A DNA stretch of 64,000 nt. It comes from Mariprofundus sp. EBB-1. Lineage in GTDB: Bacteria > Pseudomonadota > Zetaproteobacteria > Mariprofundales > Mariprofundaceae. The stretch lies in NCBI RefSeq assembly GCF_003665155.1, contig NZ_RCFQ01000013.1, forward strand, positions 1 through 64,000, in the 5' to 3' direction. The position numbers and the translations under genes are program-made. Shown here in pieces: positions 9,521-20,449 of this stretch (the first letter of the stretch is position 1; the number at the start of each line of letters is the position of its first letter). Under the pieces are notes generated by a model, which had not been told where the DNA came from, made no database searches, and saw only the letters and a list, made by a program, of their open reading frames with translations.

Positions 9521-12349
9521 TCACGACTTCAGTACAGCTTTCAGATAAAAACCGGTGTGTGATGCCGGACAAGCAGCCACCTGTTTTGGAGTACCGCTCA
9601 CAACCACACTACCACCTTTATCACCGCCCTCAGGCCCCATATCCACAATCCAATCGGCGGTTTTAATCACATCCAGGTTATGTTCAATGACTATCATGGT
9701 ATTACCACGATCAACCAATGCATGTAACACATCGAGCAATTTGGCTACATCATGAAAATGCAGGCCCGTTGTGGGTTCATCGAGAATATAGAGCGTATCT
9801 CCGGTCGCTTTACGCGCCAGCTCTTTCGATAGTTTAATACGCTGCGCCTCACCACCGGACAGTGTTGTGGCAGATTGGCCCAGTTGAATATAACCCAGGC
9901 CCACCTGTTGCAGTGTACTTAAACGGTTTTTCAACGGTGGAATCGAAACGAAAAATTCCAGCGCGTCGTCCACGGTCATATGCAGCACATCATCAATGGT
10001 TTTGCCTTTGTAGCGAATATCAAGCGTCTCACGATTATAACGTTTGCCCTGACAAGCTTCGCAGTGCACATACACATCGGGTAAGAAATGCATCTCAACT
10101 TTGATAATGCCATCGCCCTGACAGGCTTCACATCGACCACCTTTCACATTGAATGAGAAGCGTCCGGCTTTATAACCACGGGCGCGGGATTCTGGTACCT
10201 GAGCAAAAAACTCACGAATCGGGGTAAACAGTCCTGTATATGTGGCTGGATTGGAGCGCGGAGTACGACCAATCGGACTTTGATCAATATTAATAATTTT
10301 ATCGATCAAATCCGCACCAATGAGCTTGCCATGTTCTCCCATTCGTTCAGTTTTCAAGCCCTTGGATTTGGCCAGAGCTTTAAACAAGGTCTCATTGGTT
10401 AGTGTTGACTTGCCGGAACCTGATACACCGGTCACACAGGAGAAACGCGCCAGCGGAAACAACGCTTTCACCGTTTGCAGATTATGTTCACAAGCACCCT
10501 CTACACCAAGCATGGCATGGTTCTTATTCACCTTGCGTTGCTTGGGTATGGTAATCCGTTTACGACCCGACAAATAATCAGAGGTAAGTGTTTTTTCTTT
10601 TAAAATCGCTTTCAATGGCCCTTGTGCAACTATTTCTCCACCATGTACGCCAGCTCTCGGGCCCATATCAATCACCCAGTCAGCTGTACGGATAGCATCT
10701 TCATCATGTTCTACCACAATCACCGAGTTACCCAGATCACGCAGCCGCCTTAAGGTGGCCAACAAACGATCATTATCCCGCTGATGCAGACCTATAGACG
10801 GTTCATCGAGAATATAGAGTACACCGACAAGCGCAGAGCCAATCTGCGTAGCCAATCGTATGCGCTGCGCCTCACCACCGGAGAGCGTACCTGATGTACG
10901 TTCCAGACTCAGGTAATCCAGCCCCACTTCAATCATGAAACCTAATCGCGCCGAGATCTCTTCGAGCACTTTATCCGCTATCGCTTGATGCTGAGTACTC
11001 AATACCAGACTATTGATCCATGCCTGCTCATCACGCAGAGGCATTTTGACAATTTCAGGCAGTGATTTGCCCGCAATACGCACGTAACGCGCCGGTTTGG
11101 TGAGTCGCGAACCTTCACATACAGGGCAATCAATGGTGTTAATATATTTCGATAGCGCTTCGCGCACATCATCCGAGTTTGTTTCACGATAGCGTCGATC
11201 CAGATTAGGGATCACACCTTCAAAGGGCCGTTCAACCACCCTGTTCTGCCCCGGTGTTTCATACACAAATTGAATCTTCTTTCTGCCACTGCCGAAAAGA
11301 AACACCTTGCGCGCTTCTGCGGTCAGATCTTTAAATGGTTGATCCATATCGGCATCAACGAAGGCTGCGACCGATTCCAAGGTCTGGCGATACATAAATG
11401 TTTCGCGTCCGGCCCACGGTTCAATGGCGCCATCGGCCATAGAGAGCGTATCATTCGGCACCACCAAATCGGGATCAAACACCGTTTTACTACCCAAACC
11501 ATCACATGAAGAACATGCTCCAACTGGTGAATTAAATGAGAATAATCTAGGTTCAATATCCGGATATGAGATACCACAATCGGCGCAAGCAAAGCGTTCA
11601 GAGAAGACCTCTTCCTCCTTCCCAATCAGGGCAATCATCAGCCCTTCGCCGTAACGCAACGCCGTCTCAACCGAATCTGCCAGACGTGTACGAATGCCTT
11701 CCCGGATCACCAGTCGATCTACGACCAGTTCGATATTGTGTTTAATATTTTTCTTTAATGCAGGCACATCATCGAGTGCCATCACGTCGCCATCGATGCG
11801 CACCCGCACAAAACCATCTTTACCGGCCTGCTCCAACTCTTTGCGAAATTCGCCTTTACGACCACGCGCAATTGGAGCCAACAGCTGTAATTTGGTGCCC
11901 TCTTCCAGTGCCTCTATATGATCAATAATGACGCTGGCTGGTTGTGATGTGATTTGCTTTCCACAACCATGGCAATAAGGCTGACCAATGCGAGCAAACA
12001 ACAGGCGCAGATAATCATAAACTTCGGTAATGGTGCCAACGGTAGAACGTGGATTACGCGAAGTAGTCTTCTGTTCAATCGATATAGCCGGAGAGAGCCC
12101 TTCAATAGCATCTACATCCGGGCGCTCCATCATACCCAAGAACTGGCGCGCATAAGCTGATAACGACTCCACATAACGCCGTTGTCCTTCTGCATAGAGT
12201 GTATCAAATGCCAGGCTGGACTTGCCAGAGCCTGACACACCGGTAATCACCACCAGTTTTTCGCGCGGAATCTCCAGACTGATATTTTTAAGATTATGTA
12301 CCCGTGCCCCTTCGACACGAATTGTATTGGCCTTTTCATGCTCAATCAT
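9521..12349 (-). CDS. uvrA: Excinuclease ABC subunit A
   Basis: 942 residues, standard UvrA length. It has two ABC cassettes, each with a Walker A GVSGSGKS and an LSGGEAQRI signature, and CxxC zinc modules (CADC...CSSC in the first half, CEAC...CEAC in the second). UvrA dimerises, recognises bulky DNA lesions and loads UvrB in nucleotide excision repair. uvrB lies about 5 kb away on the same strand, separated by ffh and the SNF2 gene. The start ATG follows AGGTTG at a loose distance. The ffh stop is only 24 bases upstream, so the two may be co-transcribed. Confidence 0.98.
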   Translation of the reverse strand: MIEHEKANTIRVEGARVHNLKNISLEIPREKLVVITGVSGSGKSSLAFDTLYAEGQRRYVESLSAYARQFLGMMERPDVDAIEGLSPAISIEQKTTSRNPRSTVGTITEVYDYLRLLFARIGQPYCHGCGKQITSQPASVIIDHIEALEEGTKLQLLAPIARGRKGEFRKELEQAGKDGFVRVRIDGDVMALDDVPALKKNIKHNIELVVDRLVIREGIRTRLADSVETALRYGEGLMIALIGKEEEVFSERFACADCGISYPDIEPRLFSFNSPVGACSSCDGLGSKTVFDPDLVVPNDTLSMADGAIEPWAGRETFMYRQTLESVAAFVDADMDQPFKDLTAEARKVFLFGSGRKKIQFVYETPGQNRVVERPFEGVIPNLDRRYRETNSDDVREALSKYINTIDCPVCEGSRLTKPARYVRIAGKSLPEIVKMPLRDEQAWINSLVLSTQHQAIADKVLEEISARLGFMIEVGLDYLSLERTSGTLSGGEAQRIRLATQIGSALVGVLYILDEPSIGLHQRDNDRLLATLRRLRDLGNSVIVVEHDEDAIRTADWVIDMGPRAGVHGGEIVAQGPLKAILKEKTLTSDYLSGRKRITIPKQRKVNKNHAMLGVEGACEHNLQTVKALFPLARFSCVTGVSGSGKSTLTNETLFKALAKSKGLKTERMGEHGKLIGADLIDKIINIDQSPIGRTPRSNPATYTGLFTPIREFFAQVPESRARGYKAGRFSFNVKGGRCEACQGDGIIKVEMHFLPDVYVHCEACQGKRYNRETLDIRYKGKTIDDVLHMTVDDALEFFVSIPPLKNRLSTLQQVGLGYIQLGQSATTLSGGEAQRIKLSKELARKATGDTLYILDEPTTGLHFHDVAKLLDVLHALVDRGNTMIVIEHNLDVIKTADWIVDMGPEGGDKGGSVVVSGTPKQVAACPASHTGFYLKAVLKS

Positions 12350-12373
12350 ACAAGCAACCTAATCTGTACAAGC

Positions 12374-13741
12374 TCACATTTTCGGCATGCCCGGTGGCAT
12401 ACCGCCACCCATTCCACCAAATTTACCCATCATCTGGCTCATCATACGACGCCCTTTTCCACCCTTCATGCGTTTCATCATCTTCTGCATCTGGGCAAAC
12501 TGTTTGAGCATGCGGTTGATATCCGGCACGGTTGTACCGGAGCCATTAGCGATGCGGCGTTTGCGGCTACCATTGATGAGCTTGGGATACTTTTTCTCTT
12601 TGGCGGTCATGGAATAGACCATTGCCTGCATACGTTTGATCGGTTTATCATCCATCTGCGCCATGGCTTCCGGAGGCAACTTCATACCCGGCATCATTTT
12701 TAACATGCCTGCCATACCACCCATATTCTGCATCTGACCCAACTGTTCAGCGAAATCGCCCAGATCAAACTGACCTTTATTGATTTTCGCAGCTGCCTTT
12801 TCCGCTACGCCCTGATCGACATTGGCCTGAATTTTCTCAACCAGACCAACAACATCACCCTGCCCTAAAATACGGCCGGCCATACGTGACGGATCAAACA
12901 ATTCAAATGCATCGATCTTTTCGCCCGTACCGACATAACGAATCGGCACACCTGTACTGTGGGCAACGGAGAGTGCTGCACCACCACGCACATCTGCATC
13001 GGTTTTGGTCAGAATACAACCGGACATGGTCACGGCAGCATGGAACTGTTCAGCAATAGGTAGCGCGGTCTGACCGGTCATGGAATCCAGCACCAACAAG
13101 CGTTCACTGGCATCGACTGTATCGGCCACATCTTTGATCTCAGCCATCAAGTCATCATCAACCACCTGGCGACCGGCGGTATCGAGAATCAAGACATGCA
13201 GTCCATCACGACCTGCCTGCATCACCGCCGACTTGGCCATTTTAGCAGCCGTTGAACCTTCACCCTGAATATAGGGTACGTTCACTTGACCAGCCAAAAC
13301 CTGAAGCTGTTCACGAGCCGCAGGTCGGGTGGCATCCACCGAAGTCATGGCGACTTTTTTACCCTGCGAAGCAAGCAATCGTGCCAGTTTACCGGCAGTA
13401 GTTGTTTTACCTGCACCCTGCAAACCACACAACAGAATAACGGAAGGGATTTTTGACAAATCCAAATCGCGACGTTGCCCACCGAGCAGGTCGGTCAGTA
13501 CATCATTGAGGATTTTAATAATGACCTGACCCGGCTGCAGGCTCTTGGCAACTTCGGCTCCAAGTGCACGTTCTTTTACTTCAGCCATCAAGTGACGCAC
13601 CACAGGCAACGCCACATCCGCTTCCAGCATTGCCAGACGCATTTCACGCAGTGTGGCATCCAGATCCGCTTCAGATACCCGCGCTGCACCACGCAACTTG
13701 TGGGTAATATCTCCGATCTTTTCACTTAAACGACTGAACAT
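12374..13741 (-). CDS. ffh: Signal recognition particle protein Ffh
   Basis: 455 residues. The N domain helices are followed by the SRP GTPase with its G1 loop GLQGAGKTTTAGKLA (about 108-122), DTAGRQ, and TKTDADVRGGA for guanine recognition. The methionine-rich M domain ends in GGMGGGMPPGMPKM, which binds SRP RNA and signal sequences. It directs ribosomes making inner-membrane proteins to FtsY. The usual downstream rpsP-rimM-trmD cluster is absent; uvrA follows 24 bases later instead. I found no 4.5S RNA gene nearby. Confidence 0.97.
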   Translation of the reverse strand: MFSRLSEKIGDITHKLRGAARVSEADLDATLREMRLAMLEADVALPVVRHLMAEVKERALGAEVAKSLQPGQVIIKILNDVLTDLLGGQRRDLDLSKIPSVILLCGLQGAGKTTTAGKLARLLASQGKKVAMTSVDATRPAAREQLQVLAGQVNVPYIQGEGSTAAKMAKSAVMQAGRDGLHVLILDTAGRQVVDDDLMAEIKDVADTVDASERLLVLDSMTGQTALPIAEQFHAAVTMSGCILTKTDADVRGGAALSVAHSTGVPIRYVGTGEKIDAFELFDPSRMAGRILGQGDVVGLVEKIQANVDQGVAEKAAAKINKGQFDLGDFAEQLGQMQNMGGMAGMLKMMPGMKLPPEAMAQMDDKPIKRMQAMVYSMTAKEKKYPKLINGSRKRRIANGSGTTVPDINRMLKQFAQMQKMMKRMKGGKGRRMMSQMMGKFGGMGGGMPPGMPKM

Positions 13742-14047
13742 ATAACTCTCTCCTACTTTTTCGCCCGCCTATCATAAACAGAGGGGCTACTCTGTGAACC
13801 AAAAGCAAAGGGTCAACCCAAGGATGTGCTGAAAAAAATCAGCGTATCCGTGCAGGCCATGGACCGCCTGCCAAAATCATGTGCGCAAGTGCTTGATTTT
13901 CATGCCACACATCCATGTCTGGCTCCCTGCGGGCGTAACCCGTGCAATCCTGCAATCTTGTGTAGACAAAAACAAAACCTCGATTTTGCCTTTGCGCGCT
14001 AAAAAAACTATATGGACGTAGTTTTTTAGCGTCGCAATTAATACGTA
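13742..14047. other. 306-base gap with several inverted repeats
   Basis: Between the SNF2 stop and the ffh start there is no convincing gene. The gap holds AAAATCA/TGATTTT (13873-13900), a small CGGG/CCCG hairpin near 13929-13941 and the strong hairpin listed next. It must contain the ffh promoter. No SRP RNA signature is present. Confidence 0.4.
13997..14031 (-). terminator. Strong hairpin at the end of the uvrB-SNF2 operon
   Basis: CGCT-A7-CTA (13997-14010) pairs with TAG-T6-AGCG (14019-14031) around an 8-base loop, with one bulged A. The runs of A and T in the stem give a U-tract on either strand, as in bidirectional rho-independent terminators. It lies 17 bases past the SNF2 stop. Confidence 0.65.
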
Positions 14048-17000
14048 CTAATTCAATGGTGCAAACAGATTATCAAGCTCTTCAGCAGACCATAATGATT
14101 TTTTCACAGCATCTTTCTGGTGAATCGCATCAGCCAATTCACGTTTGCGTTCCTGCAACTCCAGAATTTTCTCTTCCACAGAACCTTCTGTAATCAGCTT
14201 ATAAACAAACACTGCCTTATCCTGACCAATACGGTGGGCCCGGTCAGTCGCCTGTCTTTCCACGGCAGGATTCCACCATGGGTCAAAGTGAATCACGGTA
14301 TCGGCAGCAGTTAAATTCAGGCCAACCCCACCTGCTTTCAAACTAATCAGGAATAGTGGTACTTTTTCATTCTGGAACGATTCAATCGGCGTAATACGAT
14401 CCTGCGTTTTACCTGTCAGTTTCACATAATCAATATTCTGCACTTTTAACTCTTCTTCGATCAGAGAAAGCATCGATGTAAATTGTGAGAAGAGCAGAAT
14501 ACGGCGCCCCTCTTCAATCATTTCAGGCAATAGCTCCATCAACATCTGTAGCTTTGCCGATACTGGCGGTTCACCCTGCAAACCATTGACCAGACGTGGA
14601 TCACAACATACTTGTCGCATTTTTAACAAGGCATCAAGCACCACAATCTGACTTTGGGCGACGCCCATAGAAGCTACAGCGTCACGCACCCGCTTCTGCA
14701 TCGCCAAACGTACACTTTCGTAAAGTTCTCGCTGTGCTCCTTCAATTTCAACACTGCGAATAATTTCCGTTTTAGCAGGCAACTCCAGCGCCACATCTTC
14801 TTTACAACGCCTGAGCATGAATGGCCGCAAGCGTACATTCAACGCATCCTGGCGGGCGGTATCACCTTGCAATTCAATAGGTTTACGGAATAGTTTTGTA
14901 AAACCTTTCATATCATAGAGATAACCCGGCATGAGAAAATCAAACTGAGCCCACAACTCACCCAGATGGTTTTCAATAGGTGTACCAGTCATACAAATTT
15001 TGTGCTGCGCATTCAACTGGCGTACCAAACGGGCCACTTTCGATCTCGGGTTTTTGATATACTGCGCTTCATCAAGAATCAGCATATGCCAGTTTTGTGC
15101 TTCAATCACATCAAAATCTCTAGCCAACAACGGATATGTGGTAATGACAAGATCATAGCCTGCCAACACATCAAAATATTTAGCACGATCAGGGCCGTGT
15201 ACCACCAGAAGTGACATACCCGGTGTGAACTTTTCTGCTTCACGTCGCCAGTTGTGCATCAAACTGGTTGGAGCAATGACCAGTGCAGGATGCTTCAAGC
15301 GCCCGTCTTCTTTCTCTTTCAAAATATGCGCCAGAGCCTGAACTGTTTTCCCTAACCCCATATCATCAGCCATGATTCCACCGAGATTCATTTGACGCAG
15401 GAACTGCATCCAACTCAACCCCTCGCGCTGATAATCACGCAAATCAGCATGCAATCCTGTTGGCACATCACACACTGGTAAACTGTCCAGATCAGCCAGC
15501 TGCTTCATCTGCTTGAGCCAAACGCTACTGCTAACCTGCACCGGTGCCGCTGAAGTTGAGATACTCTCCTCCAGCGCCAGCATTTGCGGCACAGACAATT
15601 CTACTGTCTGGTTATCACTTCCACCGGCAAAAACTTCCATCATAAAGTGTAAAATATTGGCAACCATTTCACCGGGAGCCGGCAATAATCTACCATCCGG
15701 TAGTGGCAATGGGATCTGTGCTTTTTCTTTCAATCGCGCCAATGAGTCAGCCTTCAACAGATCCGGTTTATTACCAACCCAACGTGCCAAGGCATCAATC
15801 AGATCAATCTGATCACCACTATCGAGGGTAACCATAAAGCTGGCCTGCCCCATCAAACTACTGGCATTATCGGACTTGCTCTGTTCAAGATTCAACTCCC
15901 AACTGGAGGCTTGTTCTATCTTGTAGGCAAAACCATCAGAGACTTCAATCTGAAAACCAGCCTCCTTTAAGTCAGGTACTTCATATAACATCCATTCCGG
16001 CCAGTCATCATCATGGATCAATCTGAAGGCATGCTCCGGAAATTCGACGTGTGCAGCAATGGTGCTTTCTCGCGCCGGATAGAGCCCGGCATGCATCAAC
16101 TGCTCTACTGCCTCCGTTTCACACGCCACATCACGGGCATAATCGATGACCTTGTCACCTCTGATAGAACGCACTGACTTTGGCTGGGATGAGCGTGGTA
16201 CTTTTTTACCATCATAATCAAAAAACAGCTCCACCACATGGCACTGCTCAGGTGTACGGTAGCCCCACTGTTGCACCAGCTTCATCGTCTTAAGTTGAAT
16301 CACCAACTGCGGTTTCACCTCTCTGTGTACATGCAGCAGATGCATCGGAGCAGGCACATCATCGGGCAACTGTCGTTTCACATCTTTAATCGCCTCATCA
16401 GAACAATCGAGCTCTACAGCAGGGATATTCAGTAGGATCTCTGCCACATCAGGTATTTGACCGCTCTCAATCTGACCACAGGCATGCTGCTCCACATCAA
16501 TAAACCATGGTGGTGATGTCGGCACAACCAACTCAGCACCAGACATATGCAGTGTGAGATGCTGATCTCCACGCTCGCCCAGCTTCCAACCCCATTCACC
16601 ATTGCGGCGATCAACACGCTGTAGTGCTTCGGAATCTTTGGTCATCCAATGACAACGCCCACTGGTCAGTGCCCGTTTCAATATTTTTAACCCTTGAGGC
16701 CCTTTAATGCGATAACCATGCAGCGATGATAAGGATCGATCATTCGCAACTTCACGCAACATGCTTTCGTCACTGGAAAGAATAAATTGTGGTGGTGTGT
16801 AATTGAGAATATTTGAAGGATTATAATCCTGAGCTTTACCATACGCCCCCGACTTCAATAAACGCGCCGTAATAAAACGCAATTGAACATTCAGATCACC
16901 ATCGGGCTCCAGAATATATAACAGGCGTTGTTTAATGCTATCGGGATACTCTTGATGCGCCACTTTACCATCACTCACCTGCTCCAATGCGCCCAACCAT

Positions 17001-17347
17001 TGACCAAATGCCATGGCTCCCGGTGCAGCAAACTGAGGTGCTTTGACCACTTCATCCTGTTTTTCTATCCAGGCATATAACACAGCTGCCACATGTTTAC
17101 AGTTTAAACCAGTCGGGCACGTACATTCACCACGAATCTCGCCTGTTTGCTCTGATGCAAAGTGAATCAACACTTCATATGGTTTGGGCGCAGTGCCTTG
17201 CACATCGCCCATCAACTGGCTGCCATTTTGCAATGGTTCAACATCGCTTACACGATCATGTTTAAAATAACGCTTACCACGCATGGCAAATGTTTTTCCC
17301 ACCCATGTTCTAATCAGCGTTTCGCTTATTTCAGGCATATTGCTCAT
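14048..17347 (-). CDS. SNF2-family helicase with N-terminal SWIM zinc finger
   Basis: 1099 residues. The SWIM finger is C75-x-C77-x5-C83-x-H85. A long middle region of roughly 500 residues has no motif I recognise. The C-terminal Swi2/Snf2 ATPase has MGLGKT with K667, LDEAQYIKN as motif II, MTGTPIEN as motif III, and a helicase C lobe ending in TDRAHRIGQ. Such proteins translocate on double-stranded DNA and remodel protein-DNA complexes, and they are often annotated as HepA-like. The uvrB stop lies 3 bases before its ATG, so the two are almost certainly one transcript. That suggests, but does not prove, a role in repair. Confidence 0.92.
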   Translation of the reverse strand: MSNMPEISETLIRTWVGKTFAMRGKRYFKHDRVSDVEPLQNGSQLMGDVQGTAPKPYEVLIHFASEQTGEIRGECTCPTGLNCKHVAAVLYAWIEKQDEVVKAPQFAAPGAMAFGQWLGALEQVSDGKVAHQEYPDSIKQRLLYILEPDGDLNVQLRFITARLLKSGAYGKAQDYNPSNILNYTPPQFILSSDESMLREVANDRSLSSLHGYRIKGPQGLKILKRALTSGRCHWMTKDSEALQRVDRRNGEWGWKLGERGDQHLTLHMSGAELVVPTSPPWFIDVEQHACGQIESGQIPDVAEILLNIPAVELDCSDEAIKDVKRQLPDDVPAPMHLLHVHREVKPQLVIQLKTMKLVQQWGYRTPEQCHVVELFFDYDGKKVPRSSQPKSVRSIRGDKVIDYARDVACETEAVEQLMHAGLYPARESTIAAHVEFPEHAFRLIHDDDWPEWMLYEVPDLKEAGFQIEVSDGFAYKIEQASSWELNLEQSKSDNASSLMGQASFMVTLDSGDQIDLIDALARWVGNKPDLLKADSLARLKEKAQIPLPLPDGRLLPAPGEMVANILHFMMEVFAGGSDNQTVELSVPQMLALEESISTSAAPVQVSSSVWLKQMKQLADLDSLPVCDVPTGLHADLRDYQREGLSWMQFLRQMNLGGIMADDMGLGKTVQALAHILKEKEDGRLKHPALVIAPTSLMHNWRREAEKFTPGMSLLVVHGPDRAKYFDVLAGYDLVITTYPLLARDFDVIEAQNWHMLILDEAQYIKNPRSKVARLVRQLNAQHKICMTGTPIENHLGELWAQFDFLMPGYLYDMKGFTKLFRKPIELQGDTARQDALNVRLRPFMLRRCKEDVALELPAKTEIIRSVEIEGAQRELYESVRLAMQKRVRDAVASMGVAQSQIVVLDALLKMRQVCCDPRLVNGLQGEPPVSAKLQMLMELLPEMIEEGRRILLFSQFTSMLSLIEEELKVQNIDYVKLTGKTQDRITPIESFQNEKVPLFLISLKAGGVGLNLTAADTVIHFDPWWNPAVERQATDRAHRIGQDKAVFVYKLITEGSVEEKILELQERKRELADAIHQKDAVKKSLWSAEELDNLFAPLN

Positions 17348-17350
17348 TGA

Positions 17351-19345
17351 CTAACTAATCCTTTTTCGTGCTACTTGAAGTGCCTGCAATTGCAGTATTT
17401 CATCCCGATGCGCGGCTGCATCTTCAAATCTTAAATCTGCTGCAGCCTCAGTCATCAAACGTTCCAAAACATTTATACGTGCTTCTTTTTCTTCCAAACT
17501 TAACGGTGCCGGTTCCGCAATTTCAGGTATATGTCCATAATCCATTTCATACACTGAACCGAGAATATCTTTCACATCCGACTTCACCGTCTCCGGTGTA
17601 ATGCCGTGCTTTTCATTATAAGCCAGCTGTATTTCACGCCGGCGCTCTGTTTCAAACATCGCGCGTTGCATCGAATCGGTGATCTTATCCGCATACAAAA
17701 TCACAAAACCTTCAGCATTGCGTGCAGCCCTGCCAATGGTCTGCGTCAATGAACGCTCTGATCGCAAAAAGCCTTCTTTATCAGCATCAAAAATTGCCAC
17801 GAATGCAACTTCGGGCAAATCCAGCCCCTCACGCAACAGGTTAATGCCAATCAACACATCGAACAGACCCAAACGCAAGTCACGCAGTATCTCCATGCGC
17901 TCCACCGTATCAATATCGGAATGCAGATAGCGCACTTTCATACCCAGATTATTCAGGTATTCGGCCAAATCTTCCGCCATACGTTTGGTCAAACATGTTG
18001 CCAATACTCGGTAACCATTTTTAATCACCGCATTGGCTTGCGATATAAAGTCATCTACCTGTGTGGATGCCGGGCGCACTTCAATCGGCGGATCAATCAG
18101 CCCGGTAGGCCGGATCACCTGCTCAACCACCACCCCACCACACTGCTCGAGTTCATATGGACCGGGTGTGGCCGATACATAGACAGCTTGTGGCACCACC
18201 GACTCAAATTCATGAAACTGCAGTGGCCGATTATCCAAGGCTGATGGCAAACGAAAGCCGAAATCAACCAACGTCTGTTTTCGGGAGCGGTCTCCCTTAA
18301 ACATGCCACCAATTTGTGGCACAGTAACATGCGATTCATCCACCACTACAAGCGCATTATTGGGTAAGTAATCCAACAGAGTTGGCGGTGAATCACCAGG
18401 AGGGCGACCGGTCAAATGACGCGAATAGTTTTCAACACCGGTGCAATACCCCACCTCCTGGATCATTTCCAGATCAAAAATAGTGCGCTGCTCCAGGCGC
18501 TGCGCTTCTACAAGTTGATTCTTATCATGCAATTCAGCTAAACGCTCAGCCAATTCATCTCGGATCGCATCCATGGCTTTAAGCAACTGATCGCGTGGCG
18601 TTACAAAGTGGCTTTTAGGGAACACCGTATATTTATGTAACACGTCCATACTTTTGCCCGTTAATGGATCAAACTGACTAATGGCATCAATTTCATCGCC
18701 AAAAAATTCAATCCGAATAGCGAAGTCTTCTGCATGGGCCGGATAAACCTCCAACACATCACCGCGCAAGCGAAACGTACCGCGATGAAAATCTATATCG
18801 TTGCGTTGATACTGTAATTCAACCAGTTTATTTACAGCCGCACGCTGATCAACTTCTCGACCCACCTCAAAATACAATAACATATTTGAATACGCTTCAG
18901 GGCTACCCAGTCCATAGATACACGATACAGAAGCAACAATGATTACATCTTCCCGTTCCAGTAAAACCCGTGTCGCTGAGTGACGCATACGATCAATGTG
19001 CTCATTAATAGCGGAGTCTTTTTCGATATAAGTATCACTCGATGGTACATAAGCCTCGGGTTGATAATAATCATAATACGAAACAAAATATTCGACTGCA
19101 TTATTGGGAAAAAACTGTTTGAACTCACCATATAGCTGTGCTGCCAGTGTCTTATTCGGTGCAAGAATGAGGGTGGGCTTCTGCGTACGCTCAATCACAC
19201 AGGCCATACTATAGGTTTTGCCGGAGCCGGTAACTCCGAGCAATGTTTGGTGCCTATCACCGGCATTTATGCCATTGACGAGCTCAGCAATCGCATTCGG
19301 CTGATCGCCACGTGGTCGGTAATCTCCGGCAAGTTCAAAGCGCAT
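17351..19345 (-). CDS. uvrB: Excinuclease ABC subunit B
   Basis: 664 residues, typical UvrB. Walker A is [10 protein letters not shown] near residue 40. The damage-probing beta-hairpin reads [12 protein letters not shown]. Helicase motifs include VVDESHVT and [11 protein letters not shown]-terminal UVR motif ([23 protein letters not shown] region) binds UvrC and UvrA. It verifies lesions handed over by UvrA. It is the first gene of a two-gene operon with the SNF2/SWIM protein, and divergent from the small protein at 19689. Confidence 0.98.
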   Translation of the reverse strand: MRFELAGDYRPRGDQPNAIAELVNGINAGDRHQTLLGVTGSGKTYSMACVIERTQKPTLILAPNKTLAAQLYGEFKQFFPNNAVEYFVSYYDYYQPEAYVPSSDTYIEKDSAINEHIDRMRHSATRVLLEREDVIIVASVSCIYGLGSPEAYSNMLLYFEVGREVDQRAAVNKLVELQYQRNDIDFHRGTFRLRGDVLEVYPAHAEDFAIRIEFFGDEIDAISQFDPLTGKSMDVLHKYTVFPKSHFVTPRDQLLKAMDAIRDELAERLAELHDKNQLVEAQRLEQRTIFDLEMIQEVGYCTGVENYSRHLTGRPPGDSPPTLLDYLPNNALVVVDESHVTVPQIGGMFKGDRSRKQTLVDFGFRLPSALDNRPLQFHEFESVVPQAVYVSATPGPYELEQCGGVVVEQVIRPTGLIDPPIEVRPASTQVDDFISQANAVIKNGYRVLATCLTKRMAEDLAEYLNNLGMKVRYLHSDIDTVERMEILRDLRLGLFDVLIGINLLREGLDLPEVAFVAIFDADKEGFLRSERSLTQTIGRAARNAEGFVILYADKITDSMQRAMFETERRREIQLAYNEKHGITPETVKSDVKDILGSVYEMDYGHIPEIAEPAPLSLEEKEARINVLERLMTEAAADLRFEDAAAHRDEILQLQALQVARKRIS

Positions 19346-19688
19346 CGAGCGATGCTAACCCCAAGCCAAATTGAATCCAGTATATATTCATCAGGATACT
19401 TTCTAGCCTCACGATCACAGAATAAATCGACATGACAAAACGTTTAAATCTCACTCACATCTTCATTTCTAATTTGAAGAAATTCGACTAGTGCCCTAGC
19501 GCAACTTTTTGATACTGCTTTAAAATTAAAGTCCACAGTGAGATCACCGATATACATAACTGATCGCACAAAAGGTGGTACATGGACTCCTCCTGCACGT
19601 AGCTAACTTGGGAAATGATTTCCCTGCTTATATGTAACATGTGAAGCTGCGTGTTTTTAATAATATTATGCCTTGTGAGGAGGACTCG
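19346..19688. other. Divergent leader region of uvrB and the small protein
   Basis: 343 bases without a gene. On the plus strand it holds a perfect small hairpin GGGAAA-tga-TTTCCC (19610-19624). It also holds TCCTCCT at 19588-19594, which is exactly complementary to the AGGAGGA ribosome-binding site at 19678-19684. No consensus promoter stands out. Confidence 0.4.
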
Positions 19689-19985
19689 ATGATTATTGTA
19701 CCTACTGCCACCCCTGCTGCCGTTCTGGACCAGAACACCGTCACCCAAACGCAGCAATATCAAACACAAAGTGCTGAGCAATCACGCAAAGCTTCGGTGA
19801 CCGTGCAGGTTTCTGCAGAGGCTCGCGAATTGGCTGGTGCTGAGAGCAAAGAACCAGCGCCACAACAAAAAATTGAAGTGCAAGCCAATAAAGAAAACAT
19901 ACAAGCTGTTGAAGTCAATAAACAACAAGCGGTAAACCAGACAACCAAACTACCTGAAAACAATAAAATCGATGTTGTTGCATAG
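19689..19985 (+). CDS. Small hydrophilic protein with a VSAEAREL motif, unknown function
   Basis: I place the start at the ATG at 19689 because AGGAGGA sits 4 bases upstream; an in-frame codon at 19641 lacks such a site. The product is 98 residues, rich in Gln, Ala, Val and Glu, with no signal peptide, membrane segment or cysteine. The core VTVQVSAEARELAGA recalls the V-x-IS-x-EAR pattern seen in many short uncharacterised proteobacterial proteins. A second protein here (36299-36526) carries the related ASISQEARQA. It precedes oadGAB by about 200 bases but need not share its function. I do not recognise the family beyond the motif. Confidence 0.6.
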   Translation: MIIVPTATPAAVLDQNTVTQTQQYQTQSAEQSRKASVTVQVSAEARELAGAESKEPAPQQKIEVQANKENIQAVEVNKQQAVNQTTKLPENNKIDVVA

Positions 19986-20080
19986 CTGATTAGTCATCCA
20001 ATACGCTAATCAATCTTCGATTTGCATGAATATGCGGCTGCAATGGTGCTGCCTGTTGTTTAACCACCCTCTTTAAAAGA

Positions 20081-20113
20081 CCACTTTTTAAACAAATCCT
20101 ATCTTCAAAGTGG
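20081..20113. repeat. Inverted repeat upstream of oadG
   Basis: CCACTTT (20081-20087) and AAAGTGG (20107-20113) are perfect 7-base arms around a 19-base spacer, ending 67 bases before oadG. It could be an operator or part of the leader RNA. The function is inferred from position only. Confidence 0.35.
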
Positions 20114-20180
20114 AATTTGAGACCTATTTCACCTAGTGTGCGCGCTTCTTATGCAAGATTGATGGAGTGAAGCGCTAACC

Positions 20181-20420
20181 ATGGACGAACTGATGCAAGC
20201 AGGCTTACAATTGATGGCACTGGGAATGGGTGTAGTTTTCCTGTTTCTTGGTCTTCTCATTGGTGTAATCAACCTCACCTCTCTACTTATTCAGAAATTT
20301 GAAACAGCCCCTGTTGATACAGCCAACACGACTACTACCGCTGGCAATACAGACCTGATTGAGGTCGTGACAAGTGCCGTTAAATTATATCGTTCTGAAC
20401 ACCCTCATCGCAAAGGATAA
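20181..20420 (+). CDS. oadG: Oxaloacetate decarboxylase gamma subunit
   Basis: 79 residues. One N-terminal membrane helix (about 8-35, [27 protein letters not shown]) is followed by a short polar tail ending in an HPHRKG segment, the usual OadG form. OadG assembles the sodium-pumping decarboxylase and its His-rich tail binds zinc. It begins the oadG-A-B order of classical sodium pumps, 29 bases ahead of oadA. The GGAG at 20164-20167 is 13 bases from the ATG, so initiation may be modest. Confidence 0.9.
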   Translation: MDELMQAGLQLMALGMGVVFLFLGLLIGVINLTSLLIQKFETAPVDTANTTTTAGNTDLIEVVTSAVKLYRSEHPHRKG

Positions 20421-20449
20421 ACGAACATTTTTTTAGGAGACATCTGCAG

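Noticed and set aside
13742..14047. SRP RNA gene next to ffh
   Set aside because: The conserved GGAAGCAG-type core of 4.5S RNA is absent; the hairpins fit a terminator and unassigned repeats.
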